Positions 1-5,666 of a DNA stretch of 7,551 bases are shown here, one piece after another. Location of the stretch: assembly GCA_023252335.1 (NCBI GenBank), contig JAJPEA010000087.1:1-7551 (forward strand), read 5' to 3'. Numbering within the stretch: position 1 is the stretch's first letter; each line of letters starts with the position of its first letter. Source of the stretch: Nitrosotalea sp. GTDB taxonomy: Archaea; Thermoproteota; Nitrososphaeria; Nitrososphaerales; Nitrosopumilaceae. The notes under the pieces were generated by a model, which made no database searches, was not told where the DNA came from, and saw only the letters and a list, made by a program, of their open reading frames with translations. The translations under genes and the position numbers were made by a program.

Positions 1-1100
1 AGATATCTTGGTTTAGATGATGGCCTATCAAGAAGTGGTGCGTTTGCAACTATTTGACTAGGAAGTTTTGCAACTGTATTTTTGTCTAGTTTTACTTCCA
101 TTATAGTATCATTTTTTACTCGGCCAATGACAGAATATGGAACTCGGAACTTGTCACATATTTTTTTTAGAGTATCAAGTTTTTTCAGATCAGTGATTAC
201 AAGCATTCGCTCTTGTGATTCAGATATCATGATTTCTGAAGGCGACATGTTCTGCTCCCTCTTGTGGACAAGAGAAATGTCAAGCTCAATTCCCACACCC
301 AATGCATCTGCAGTCTCTGATATTGCACATGACAGCCCTCCACCACCCAAGTCCTTCATTGCCTTGATGCATTTTTGATTTCGAGCTTCCAGGATTACCT
401 CGATTACTAGTTTTTCAATGAACGGATCAGGAATTTGTACTGCAGAGCGGTTTTCTGCTTCAAGTTTATCAGAGGCAAATTGTGAACCGCCAACACCATC
501 ACGTCCTGTAGAGCCGCCAATTAGAACAACGTAATCACCTTTTTCAGCCTTGTTTCTGATTAGATTTTCTTTTTTGCCAAAACCAATTGATGCCACATCA
601 ACTAGGGCATAATTTGTAAAACACTTGTCAAATTCAATCTCTCCACCAATTGTAGGTATTCCAAGGCAGTTTCCATAGTCTGCAATTCCTCGTACTGCAT
701 TTTTGAATAGCCATTGTGCATGAGGATCTTTTTCTATATTTCCAAAACGCAATCCATCCAAGAGTGCAATAGGTCTCGTACCTGCAGACAAGATGTCCCG
801 TATTACTCCGCCAACACCAGTTGCTGCACCGCCATATGGTTCAACAGCAGATGGATGGTTGTGGCTTTCAATGTGTACTGTAACAACATAACCATCTCCA
901 ACATCAAGTACACCAGAATCATAACCTGGGCCAGATATCACGCGTTCTCCTTCTTTTGGCAGGATTCGGAGATGCTTTTTAGATGACTTGTAAGAACAAT
1001 GCTCTGACCATTCGGCTGCAACAATTTGTAGCTCTAGTGGATTTGGTTTTCTGCCTATTTTTTTTTCTAAATATTCAGACTCTTGAGGAGTAAGACTCAT
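1..1100 (-). CDS. purL: Phosphoribosylformylglycinamidine synthase subunit PurL (partial, C-terminus off the left edge)
   Basis: Synthetase subunit of FGAM synthase. In the cytoplasm it uses ATP and ammonia delivered by PurQ to convert FGAR to FGAM in de novo purine synthesis. I translated the minus strand from the ATG at 1100-1098 and obtained 366 uninterrupted residues, about half of a typical small PurL. Visible signatures are WSEHCSYK (31-38, with the conserved active-site His34), ESHNHPSAVEPYGG (78-91), GGVIRD (97-102), a glycine-rich GGSTGRDGVGGSQFAS block (195-210), DLGGGGLSCA (250-259) and SESQERML (293-300). The start is fixed by the ATGA overlap with the purQ stop (1097-1100), which implies co-transcription and translational coupling. 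There is no clear Shine-Dalgarno. The frame has no stop or frameshift up to the window edge, so the truncation is only a window effect. Confidence 0.97.
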   Translation of the reverse strand, partial: MSLTPQESEYLEKKIGRKPNPLELQIVAAEWSEHCSYKSSKKHLRILPKEGERVISGPGYDSGVLDVGDGYVVTVHIESHNHPSAVEPYGGAATGVGGVIRDILSAGTRPIALLDGLRFGNIEKDPHAQWLFKNAVRGIADYGNCLGIPTIGGEIEFDKCFTNYALVDVASIGFGKKENLIRNKAEKGDYVVLIGGSTGRDGVGGSQFASDKLEAENRSAVQIPDPFIEKLVIEVILEARNQKCIKAMKDLGGGGLSCAISETADALGVGIELDISLVHKREQNMSPSEIMISESQERMLVITDLKKLDTLKKICDKFRVPYSVIGRVKNDTIMEVKLDKNTVAKLPSQIVANAPLLDRPSSKPRY

Positions 1101-1777
1101 GCTGTTACGCCCAGTGTACTCAAGAGTGATTCAAAAATTAATGATGCGGGTTTTGAATTATTTGGGTTTATGATTTGTTCTGCAGACCTTTCAGGATGTG
1201 GCATCATTCCAACAACATTTCCCTCCTTGTTTGAGATACCAGCAATGCCAAGTGATGCTCCGTTGACTTCACTAGAATAAGTAAATACAATTTGGTTATT
1301 TTTCTTGAGCATGGCCAGAGTTTTTCTATCTGCATAGTATCTACCCTCACCGTTTGCTATGGCAATTGGGATTCGCTGGTTTTGCTTGAGCTTGTTTGTA
1401 AATGGTGTCTTGTTGTTTTTGACAATAATCTCAGTCCACTTGCACATGAAATTAAGCGAGGTGTTTTTGAGCAATGCACCTGGCAGAAGACCTGATTCTA
1501 CCAATATTTGAAAACCATTACAGACTCCTAAAACAGGCATTCCTTTTTCAGCCATTTTTTTTACATCCTTGATAACAGGGCTATGCGCTGCAATCACTCC
1601 TGCACGCAGTCTATCGCCATATGAGAATCCACCAGGCAACACTATGGCATTTACATTCTTTGGCAACGCATCAGTGTGCCACACTAGCTGGGACTCTAAA
1701 TGAAAAACATCTGTTAGCACATGATGCATGTCACGATCGCAATTACTACCTGGAAATACGATTACTGCAACCTTCAC
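1097..1777 (-). CDS. purQ: Phosphoribosylformylglycinamidine synthase, glutamine amidotransferase subunit PurQ
   Basis: Class I glutamine amidotransferase subunit of FGAM synthase. It hydrolyses glutamine and passes ammonia to PurL. The 226 residues match the usual family length. Motifs in order: FPGSNCDRD (8-16), LPGGFSYGDRLRAG (47-60, oxyanion region), GVCNGFQIL (84-92, nucleophile Cys86), ANGEGRY (141-147) and MPHPER (192-197, catalytic His194 and Glu196). The catalytic triad is therefore complete. The start is GTG at 1777-1775. It lies about 26 nt after a TTTAAT box on the minus strand (about 1806-1800), as expected for a leaderless archaeal mRNA, and the only nearby upstream ATG runs straight into a stop. 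The gene overlaps purL by 4 bp. The third subunit gene, purS, is not adjacent but lies at 3084-3344 on the same strand. Confidence 0.97.
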   Translation of the reverse strand: MKVAVIVFPGSNCDRDMHHVLTDVFHLESQLVWHTDALPKNVNAIVLPGGFSYGDRLRAGVIAAHSPVIKDVKKMAEKGMPVLGVCNGFQILVESGLLPGALLKNTSLNFMCKWTEIIVKNNKTPFTNKLKQNQRIPIAIANGEGRYYADRKTLAMLKKNNQIVFTYSSEVNGASLGIAGISNKEGNVVGMMPHPERSAEQIINPNNSKPASLIFESLLSTLGVTA

Positions 1778-1798
1778 AAATTACATTACATTTTAGAC

Positions 1799-1808
1799 AT
1801 ATTAAATT
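1799..1808 (-). promoter_or_regulatory. Probable TATA box of the purQL operon
   Basis: On the minus strand this reads AATTTAATAT. Its centre is about 26 nt before the GTG start of purQ, which places the transcription start at or next to the start codon. The spacing matches the other promoters in the window. No Shine-Dalgarno lies between the box and the start. Confidence 0.6.
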
Positions 1809-1830
1809 GAATCGGGGGATTGTACCGCAA

Positions 1831-1851
1831 GATATGCTCTGATCGCATATC
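1831..1851. repeat. Perfect 7-bp dyad, possible operator between purQ and the rhomboid gene
   Basis: GATATGC (1831-1837) and GCATATC (1845-1851) are perfect inverted copies separated by 7 nt. A second dyad overlaps it: TGATCG (1840-1845) and CGATCA (1858-1863), 12 nt apart. Both lie upstream of the purQ TATA box and of the rhomboid TATA box, where an operator shared by the divergent genes would sit. Binding by any protein is inference. Confidence 0.35.
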
Positions 1852-1864
1852 ATACATCGATCAA

Positions 1865-1891
1865 GATAGAGACAGGTGCTAGTGTCCTATC
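1865..1891. repeat. Interrupted dyad directly upstream of the rhomboid TATA box
   Basis: GATAG-A-GACA (1865-1874) faces TGTC-CTATC (1883-1891), giving nine base pairs with one bulged A and an 8-nt centre. It ends two to three bases before the AT box at 1894-1902, so it covers the BRE/upstream position of that promoter. It could be an operator or chance. The DNA form is more likely relevant than RNA because it precedes the expected transcription start. Confidence 0.35.
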
Positions 1892-1893
1892 AT

Positions 1894-1902
1894 TTTATTA
1901 TA
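1894..1902 (+). promoter_or_regulatory. Probable TATA box of the rhomboid gene
   Basis: TTTATTATA is centred about 26-28 nt before the ATG at 1925. This is consistent with a leaderless transcript, and no Shine-Dalgarno lies between the box and the ATG. Confidence 0.6.
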
Positions 1903-1924
1903 GCAACTTGCATTTCAAGAAATA

Positions 1925-2530
1925 ATGCTAAGGCTTGGTTCCCTTCCGCCTGTCACAACAGCGCTTGTTGTTGTCAACATCTTGATTTTTGCATATGGTA
2001 CCCTTAGCAATACACAAAATGCAGTGATTTCCCAGTACGGGTTTGTTCCAAATGGTCTGTTCAAGGACAGATACGTTGGAGACAGCCTAGTGAGAATGTT
2101 TACCTCAATGTTTGTTCATGCAAACATTTCACATATTGGATTTAACATGTTTGCACTTGCCTACATGGGCGGGTTTGCAGAGAGGTCAATAGGCAAACCA
2201 AAGTACATTGCGCTATACCTTTTGGCAGGACTAGGCGGAGCTCTATTTGATGGAGTCATTTCATCATACGCACTTGGAAACGGAGACTCGATACTCATTG
2301 GAGCATCAGGGGCAATATCTGGAATCATGGGAATCTCGGCAGCAATGGGAGATATGCGAGGATACTATTGGTTTGCAATCCAGGTACTCTTTGTATTCAT
2401 AGGCTCTTTTGCATCACTTTCAATAGCATTTGCTGCACATGTTGGTGGATTTATCACAGGACTTGGTGTGACAAAACTTTTGATCGAAATGGAACGCCGC
2501 AAGAGAAATCCATATCGCGGATTAACGTAG
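1925..2530 (+). CDS. Rhomboid-family intramembrane serine protease
   Basis: Polytopic membrane protease that cleaves transmembrane segments of client proteins. The 201 residues have about six hydrophobic segments (roughly 10-28, 60-84, 93-113, 123-141, 147-163 and 166-187), the minimal rhomboid core. Key residues are all present. TM2 carries H65-x4-H70-x3-N74, where H70 and N74 match the oxyanion His and Asn of bacterial GlpG. TM4 carries GASGA with nucleophile Ser128. The last segment carries AHVGGF with catalytic His172. It should therefore be active. The tail is short and basic (ERRKRNPYRG). The start ATG is supported by a TATA box about 26 nt upstream. The gene is divergent from purQ and has its own promoter. 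The substrate is unknown and nothing nearby identifies one. Confidence 0.95.
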   Translation: MLRLGSLPPVTTALVVVNILIFAYGTLSNTQNAVISQYGFVPNGLFKDRYVGDSLVRMFTSMFVHANISHIGFNMFALAYMGGFAERSIGKPKYIALYLLAGLGGALFDGVISSYALGNGDSILIGASGAISGIMGISAAMGDMRGYYWFAIQVLFVFIGSFASLSIAFAAHVGGFITGLGVTKLLIEMERRKRNPYRGLT

Positions 2531-2531
2531 A

Positions 2532-2602
2532 GCAAACATGGTTTTCAAAATAGACCAATCCAGAAAAATACATTAGATGCAGTTTCATGTCACCTTGTTT
2601 GC
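2532..2602. repeat. Imperfect 11-bp inverted repeat downstream of the rhomboid gene
   Basis: GCAAACATGGT (2532-2542) and ACCTTGTTTGC (2592-2602) are inverted copies with one mismatch, 49 nt apart. The left arm begins right after the rhomboid stop and the right arm ends about 20 nt before the CBS gene TATA box. It might fold at the 3' end of the rhomboid mRNA or act on the next promoter. Either role is inference. Confidence 0.25.
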
Positions 2603-2619
2603 AAAAAAGAGTGGAATCG

Positions 2620-2627
2620 TTTTTATT
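2620..2627 (+). promoter_or_regulatory. Probable TATA box of the CBS-domain gene
   Basis: TTTTTATT is centred about 26 nt before the ATG at 2650. This decides the start in favour of that ATG over the in-frame TTG at 2638, which would sit only about 14 nt from the box. Confidence 0.55.
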
Positions 2628-2649
2628 CTAATATTCGTTGGTACTAGCT

Positions 2650-3087
2650 ATGGGTCTAGTTCGAGACATCATGGTCCGCACTGTAATTACCATCGAGCAT
2701 GACAAGAATGCAAAAGATGTTGCACTGCTTTTTGCAGAAAAAGGAATCAGCTCACTTGTTGTAGTCAAAGACGGCAAGCCAATTGGACTAGTTACTGAAC
2801 GAGATCTTGCCCGCAAAGTTTCAACAACAGACAGAAAAAGCGTTGATGTTCCCTTGTCTGAGATCATGTCACCCAACTTTAGATGGGTAGAGCCAATGAC
2901 CCAGATAGAAGATGCAGTACAAAAGATGCTAAACAAGAACGTCAGAAGATTGCTAGTTTTAGACAATGATAACCTGGTTGGAATCATAACAGAGACAGAC
3001 CTGGCAAAATACTTGAGAAGCAAGTTACTCATAGATGGTGCACTGGACGATGTTACTGCACTTAATAGAAAAGTGGTAAAAAGCTAG
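2650..3087 (+). CDS. Two-CBS-domain protein (probable nucleotide-sensing regulator)
   Basis: Small cytoplasmic protein of 145 residues made only of two CBS domains, a Bateman module. The first covers roughly residues 3-60 (DIMVRTVITIEHDKNAKDV, then SSLVVVKDGKPIGLVTERDL). The second covers roughly 70-130 (IMSPNFRWVEPMTQIEDAV, then RRLLVLDNDNLVGIITETDL). Each ends with the G-(L/I)-(V/I)-TExDL signature that commonly lines the adenosyl-nucleotide pocket. Such proteins usually bind AMP, ATP or related ligands and regulate a partner. The partner here is not visible. The ATG at 2650 was chosen over TTG at 2638 because of the TATA spacing and because MGLVRDIM is a typical CBS start. Its stop codon overlaps the purS stop in the shared sequence CTAG (3084-3087). 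Confidence 0.93.
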   Translation: MGLVRDIMVRTVITIEHDKNAKDVALLFAEKGISSLVVVKDGKPIGLVTERDLARKVSTTDRKSVDVPLSEIMSPNFRWVEPMTQIEDAVQKMLNKNVRRLLVLDNDNLVGIITETDLAKYLRSKLLIDGALDDVTALNRKVVKS

Positions 3088-3344
3088 GCACCCAGCGTCT
3101 CAACTGATACCTTACTTACAAGAGGATTAAAGATTCGAAATTCATTGCAGATTCCAAGCACTGTCTTTTCTGCAGTAGTCTTGTCTTTTGCATCTATTAC
3201 AAATCTGAGCATTTTTGCAGCGCGAACCTTTTTGATGGTAGTCTTTTTGTCTTTTAGAATCAAGTCATTCAAGATTGTATCACCTTCAGGATCTACAATC
3301 TCTGGCTTGTTTTCAATTATTACATTGACCCTAAAGGAAGGCAT
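3084..3344 (-). CDS. purS: Phosphoribosylformylglycinamidine synthase subunit PurS
   Basis: Small accessory subunit of FGAM synthase. It dimerises and holds PurQ against PurL so that ammonia can pass. The 86 residues match the usual 80-85-residue family length. Features are the N-terminal strand FRVNVIIENKPEIVDPEGDT, the central KKVRAAKMLRFVIDA region and the C-terminal CNEFRIFNPLVSKVSVE, which resembles the conserved C-N-x-(V/I)-I-E/F region of PurS. The start ATG at 3344-3342 lies about 26 nt from a TATA-like CTTAAATT on the minus strand. It is transcribed from its own promoter, apart from purQL, with the rhomboid and CBS genes in between on the other strand. It converges with the CBS gene, the two stop codons sharing CTAG. 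Confidence 0.93.
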   Translation of the reverse strand: MPSFRVNVIIENKPEIVDPEGDTILNDLILKDKKTTIKKVRAAKMLRFVIDAKDKTTAEKTVLGICNEFRIFNPLVSKVSVETLGA

Positions 3345-3365
3345 AAAATGCGTTTAGTTGCAATC

Positions 3366-3373
3366 AATTTAAG
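3366..3373. promoter_or_regulatory. Central AT box, probable TATA element shared by purS (-) and the methyltransferase gene (+)
   Basis: AATTTAAG on the plus strand reads CTTAAATT on the minus strand. It is centred at 3369.5, exactly the midpoint of the 50-bp divergent spacer (3345-3394). It is thus about 25.5 nt from both ATG codons. I see no other suitably placed TATA-like sequence for either gene. Bidirectional use is inferred from the spacing. Confidence 0.55.
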
Positions 3374-3394
3374 CTTTGAGAAAGCCGCAAGAAA

Positions 3395-4240
3395 ATGAAA
3401 CCAACTTTTGATCCAACGCAATACAAGATAACTGCCAAAGCAAACTGGAATACTGTCGCGTCAGAATATCATTACAACTGGGCGGACAAAAAGATTGGGC
3501 CATTCAAGTCTACAGGTGAGATTGTCAAACTGGCAAACATCAGACCCGATGACAAAGTACTGGATGTGGCGTGTGGTACAGGTGTAGTATCAAAAGAGAT
3601 TTCACAATGCCTTGGGCCAAAAGGTCTCTTGGTTGGAATTGACTTGTCAAGAACTGCGCTAGGAATAGCCAAGGGAACAATATCATTTCAAAATTCAAAC
3701 TTTGTAGAGATGGATGCAGAAAATATTGGATTTAATTTCAAGTTTGATAAAGTTACATGTCAATACGGATTGATGTTTTTTCCAGATTCAAGTAAAGTCT
3801 TGGAATCAATTAGAAAGATTTTGAATAAAGACGGAATGCTAGTTGTTGCAGTACATGGACTTGCAGAAGATGTACCATACTTTAGTACAATAATGAAACC
3901 CATTTTGGAATATATTCCAGACATTAGACCTGCTGGAACACCTACGGTACACAGGTTTGGCAATCCCAAGGATTTGGAATCAGAGTTGGCAGGTGCAGGT
4001 TTTGAGCATGTCACCGTTACAAGATATGATCATGCCTACGAGCCAGGAACCTTTGAAGAGTACTGGGAAGACTATATGCACTCTACTGCAAACTCTATCA
4101 GAAGTAAAATACAAAGTCATGGACAAGAGACCATGAACAAGATAAAACAGGGCGCACAAAAAAATGCGTTACGGTATGAGAAAAATGGCAACCTCGTGTT
4201 TCCATGGACTGTACTTGTTGCATCAGGGATTAACAGATAA
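3395..4240 (+). CDS. Class I SAM-dependent methyltransferase (UbiE/Coq5-like)
   Basis: Cytoplasmic methyltransferase of 281 residues with a Rossmann-type SAM fold. Motif I is VLDVACGTG (55-63), followed by VGIDLS (80-85; the acidic D83 would contact the SAM ribose), VEMDAENI (104-111) and FDKVTCQYGLMFFPD (117-131), then ILNKDGMLVVAVHG (142-155). The order matches UbiE/COG2226-type enzymes that methylate small molecules such as quinone precursors, but the C-terminal substrate region (about 156-281) does not identify the substrate. The ATG start is supported by the central AT box about 26 nt upstream, and no Shine-Dalgarno is present. It is divergent from purS and ends 1 bp from the stop of the convergent cupin gene. 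A quinone role is only one possibility. Confidence 0.9.
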   Translation: MKPTFDPTQYKITAKANWNTVASEYHYNWADKKIGPFKSTGEIVKLANIRPDDKVLDVACGTGVVSKEISQCLGPKGLLVGIDLSRTALGIAKGTISFQNSNFVEMDAENIGFNFKFDKVTCQYGLMFFPDSSKVLESIRKILNKDGMLVVAVHGLAEDVPYFSTIMKPILEYIPDIRPAGTPTVHRFGNPKDLESELAGAGFEHVTVTRYDHAYEPGTFEEYWEDYMHSTANSIRSKIQSHGQETMNKIKQGAQKNALRYEKNGNLVFPWTVLVASGINR

Positions 4241-4241
4241 G

Positions 4242-4700
4242 TTACTTTATTTTTGTTGCGTACGATTCAAAATCAGACTCGTACCAGATTGTCTGTGCTT
4301 CTTTTGCTTTTTCTGTAAATATGTTAAGCGCAATATGGGTAAGATTTTTTCCCTTGATTGCACCATGCCAGTGCAGGGTATTTTTCGGAATAAAGACCAC
4401 ATCTCCTGCGGCAAGACTGGTCTTGGATAATTTTTTTATCTTTACTGTATCAGCCTTGATGTTGGCTTTGTAAATCACAAGCATACCAGTACCCTTTGTG
4501 ACAACAAGAATTTGTCCTCCTTGATGATAATGTACTTTGGTTCGTGCACCATTGTTGAAATTTGCAAGATATGCCTTTTCTCCCTTGATTTGTATCTTGA
4601 CTGAAATGTCACTCAGCCATGCATCTCCTACAAAATATTTTTTCTTGCTTTTTACAAGTGACTTGTCAGGTCTTAATTTTGCGGTATTGATTTTTTTCAT
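4242..4700 (-). CDS. Cupin-domain protein (single-domain, probable metal-binding)
   Basis: Small cytoplasmic beta-barrel protein of 152 residues. Cupin motif 1 is GARTKVHYHQGGQILVVTKG (51-70), giving ligands His57 and His59, with Gln63 where many cupins have Glu. Motif 2 is GDVVFIPKNTLHWHGA (99-114), with His110 and His112. The pattern HxH-x3-Q-x-L, then HWHGA, then THIALNI resembles the cupins often associated with carboxymuconolactone-decarboxylase-like proteins (COG1917), in which the Gln is common; this is from memory of the family. The N-terminus is lysine-rich and lacks a signal peptide. The ATG is 13 bp downstream of the zinc-finger gene stop, so the two are probably co-transcribed. 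A weak AATTT box about 28 nt upstream leaves an own promoter possible. Reaction and substrate are unknown. Confidence 0.88.
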   Translation of the reverse strand: MKKINTAKLRPDKSLVKSKKKYFVGDAWLSDISVKIQIKGEKAYLANFNNGARTKVHYHQGGQILVVTKGTGMLVIYKANIKADTVKIKKLSKTSLAAGDVVFIPKNTLHWHGAIKGKNLTHIALNIFTEKAKEAQTIWYESDFESYATKIK

Positions 4701-4713
4701 GTTAATTTATTCC

Positions 4714-5391
4714 CTACAGTCCACCAAATTCATAAGATGATGGAACTGATGGCGGTACATCTCCTGACACTAGAACAATTTCATCATGTGCAGACAGGGG
4801 TATGGTACCATAGCTTGTATTTACTTCGGTTCCATTTACAAACACCTTGAGGTCTTTACCTCCACGAGTCAGATCCTCAAACGTTGGCGATATTCCAGGT
4901 GTATTGTCCCAGACTTGGATGAATTGACCAAGTGTAAATGTGGTTTGTGCTGGAGATTCAATATGTATCACACCAGATGTGTTGTGAGTATGAAGCCAGT
5001 AGAGGCACTCGTTTGACTTGATACCAATTCCTGCAGGAATTGTAACTTGTTTTGAATCAACAATAATGTCAAGATGTGCATGAACATGATAGAATGAACC
5101 TTCCATTGGGTCGCATTGTATTCCTTGTATAGTTCCAGTTGGTACAGATGAAACTGCAGGAGTTGGTACAATAGTTGTTGATGGCATGTCAGAAAAATAC
5201 ACCATTGTGACAATTACCACTGCAACAGCAGCTGCAATCCCAGTGGCTTTGTAACGCGAAGACTTGGAGACCTTGGGTCTTTCTTTAGAATTTTTTTCTT
5301 TGTGAGACTCTATATGCTGAGCTAGTTTATCTGAATTTTCAAATCTACCTCCACAGATATCGCATTTTTTTTCTGTGTCAGTCAATACCAA
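4714..5391 (-). CDS. Membrane-anchored C2H2 zinc-finger protein with His-rich extracytoplasmic domain
   Basis: Up to 225 residues, numbered from the TTG at 5391. The N-terminus is a classical C2H2 finger (Cys10-x2-Cys13-x12-His26-x3-His30). A basic linker (31-48) leads to one transmembrane helix (about 50-66), and positive residues on its N-side predict finger in, C-terminus out. After a Thr/Ser/Pro-rich linker, the outer domain (about 90-212) carries Cys93, HVHAHLDI (102-109), NECLYWLHTHNTSGVIHIES (127-146) and SAHDEI (200-205). These give many candidate metal ligands, and Cys93/Cys129 could pair. I recall similar outer domains of unknown function in bacteria, usually without the finger. No ATG is available before Cys10. 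A TTTATA box (5413-5408) lies 26 nt before an in-frame TTG at 5385, so the real start may be there, giving 223 residues. The gene is followed 13 bp later by the cupin gene. Confidence 0.85.
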   Translation of the reverse strand: MVLTDTEKKCDICGGRFENSDKLAQHIESHKEKNSKERPKVSKSSRYKATGIAAAVAVVIVTMVYFSDMPSTTIVPTPAVSSVPTGTIQGIQCDPMEGSFYHVHAHLDIIVDSKQVTIPAGIGIKSNECLYWLHTHNTSGVIHIESPAQTTFTLGQFIQVWDNTPGISPTFEDLTRGGKDLKVFVNGTEVNTSYGTIPLSAHDEIVLVSGDVPPSVPSSYEFGGL

Positions 5392-5407
5392 AACTAGCAG
5401 AACAGAC

Positions 5408-5413
5408 TATAAA
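5408..5413 (-). promoter_or_regulatory. Probable TATA box of the zinc-finger/cupin unit
   Basis: On the minus strand this reads TTTATA. Its centre is about 25.5 nt before the TTG at 5385 and only about 19.5 nt before the TTG at 5391. By the spacing seen elsewhere in the window, it supports the inner TTG as a leaderless start. Confidence 0.55.
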
Positions 5414-5455
5414 TTTCGTTTCTAACACCAAACAAGGCTAAAACACTTGTTACAT

Positions 5456-5464
5456 TTTGTATTA
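5456..5464 (+). promoter_or_regulatory. Possible TATA box for the kinase region
   Basis: TTTGTATTA is centred about 27 nt before the ATG at 5487. That ATG is in frame with the kinase but is followed by TAA after five codons. The box is less canonical than the others, and its use is uncertain. Confidence 0.35.
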
Positions 5465-5486
5465 GACAGCATAGGATAGGCAGGAT

Positions 5487-5666
5487 ATGGTGCGAGTCTA
5501 CTAAATTTCAAGTGACCACAGCAAGACTAGTGCCTCAAATCATCAGTACAATCAAGTTTTACGAATTGATAGCAATGTCACTACCATTACAAAACCAGAT
5601 GACAGAAGTTTATTACAGAACATTTGCTCAAATAGCTTATCTTCTATATTTACACTAGTCAAATAT
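5487..5666 (+). other. Coding-like in-frame stretch ahead of the kinase, interrupted by one stop codon
   Basis: The kinase reading frame stays open for 54 codons upstream of its TTG (5505-5666) and contains no ATG, GTG or TTG. The only start in frame is an ATG at 5487 (then GTG at 5490), separated from the open stretch by TAA at 5502-5504. The last part reads RSLLQNICSNSLSSIFTLVK and runs smoothly into the kinase sensor domain. It resembles, from memory, the amphipathic segment that precedes this sensor in longer thaumarchaeal kinases. It may be the remnant of a longer N-terminus cut by a nonsense change, a sequencing error, or an untranslated leader. Confidence 0.4.

Noticed and set aside
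82..986. Plus-strand open frames of 98 and 90 codons
   Set aside because: They lie antisense to purL, whose motifs run through the whole interval on the minus strand. Neither resembles a known protein.
2638..2649. TTG start giving the CBS protein four extra residues
   Set aside because: The TATA box at 2620-2627 would be only about 14 nt away, and the ATG at 2650 fits both the spacing and the family N-terminus.
2628..3032. Minus-strand open frame of 134 codons
   Set aside because: It is antisense to the clear two-CBS-domain gene. Its Ser/Thr/Leu-rich composition is typical of a shadow frame.
4968..5213. Minus-strand open frame of 81 codons
   Set aside because: It is in another frame on the same strand inside the zinc-finger membrane protein gene, with repetitive Leu/Gln content from frame shift of the real gene.
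5431..5451. AACAAG/CTTGTT 6-bp inverted repeat in the zinc-finger/kinase spacer
   Set aside because: Arms of 6 bp with a 9-nt centre are expected by chance in a 275-bp AT-rich region, and it is not aligned with a clear promoter element.
5512..5658. Short GTG-started frame of about 48 codons upstream of the kinase
   Set aside because: It has no recognisable motif or clear promoter. The competing kinase frame gives a more protein-like continuation in the same stretch.
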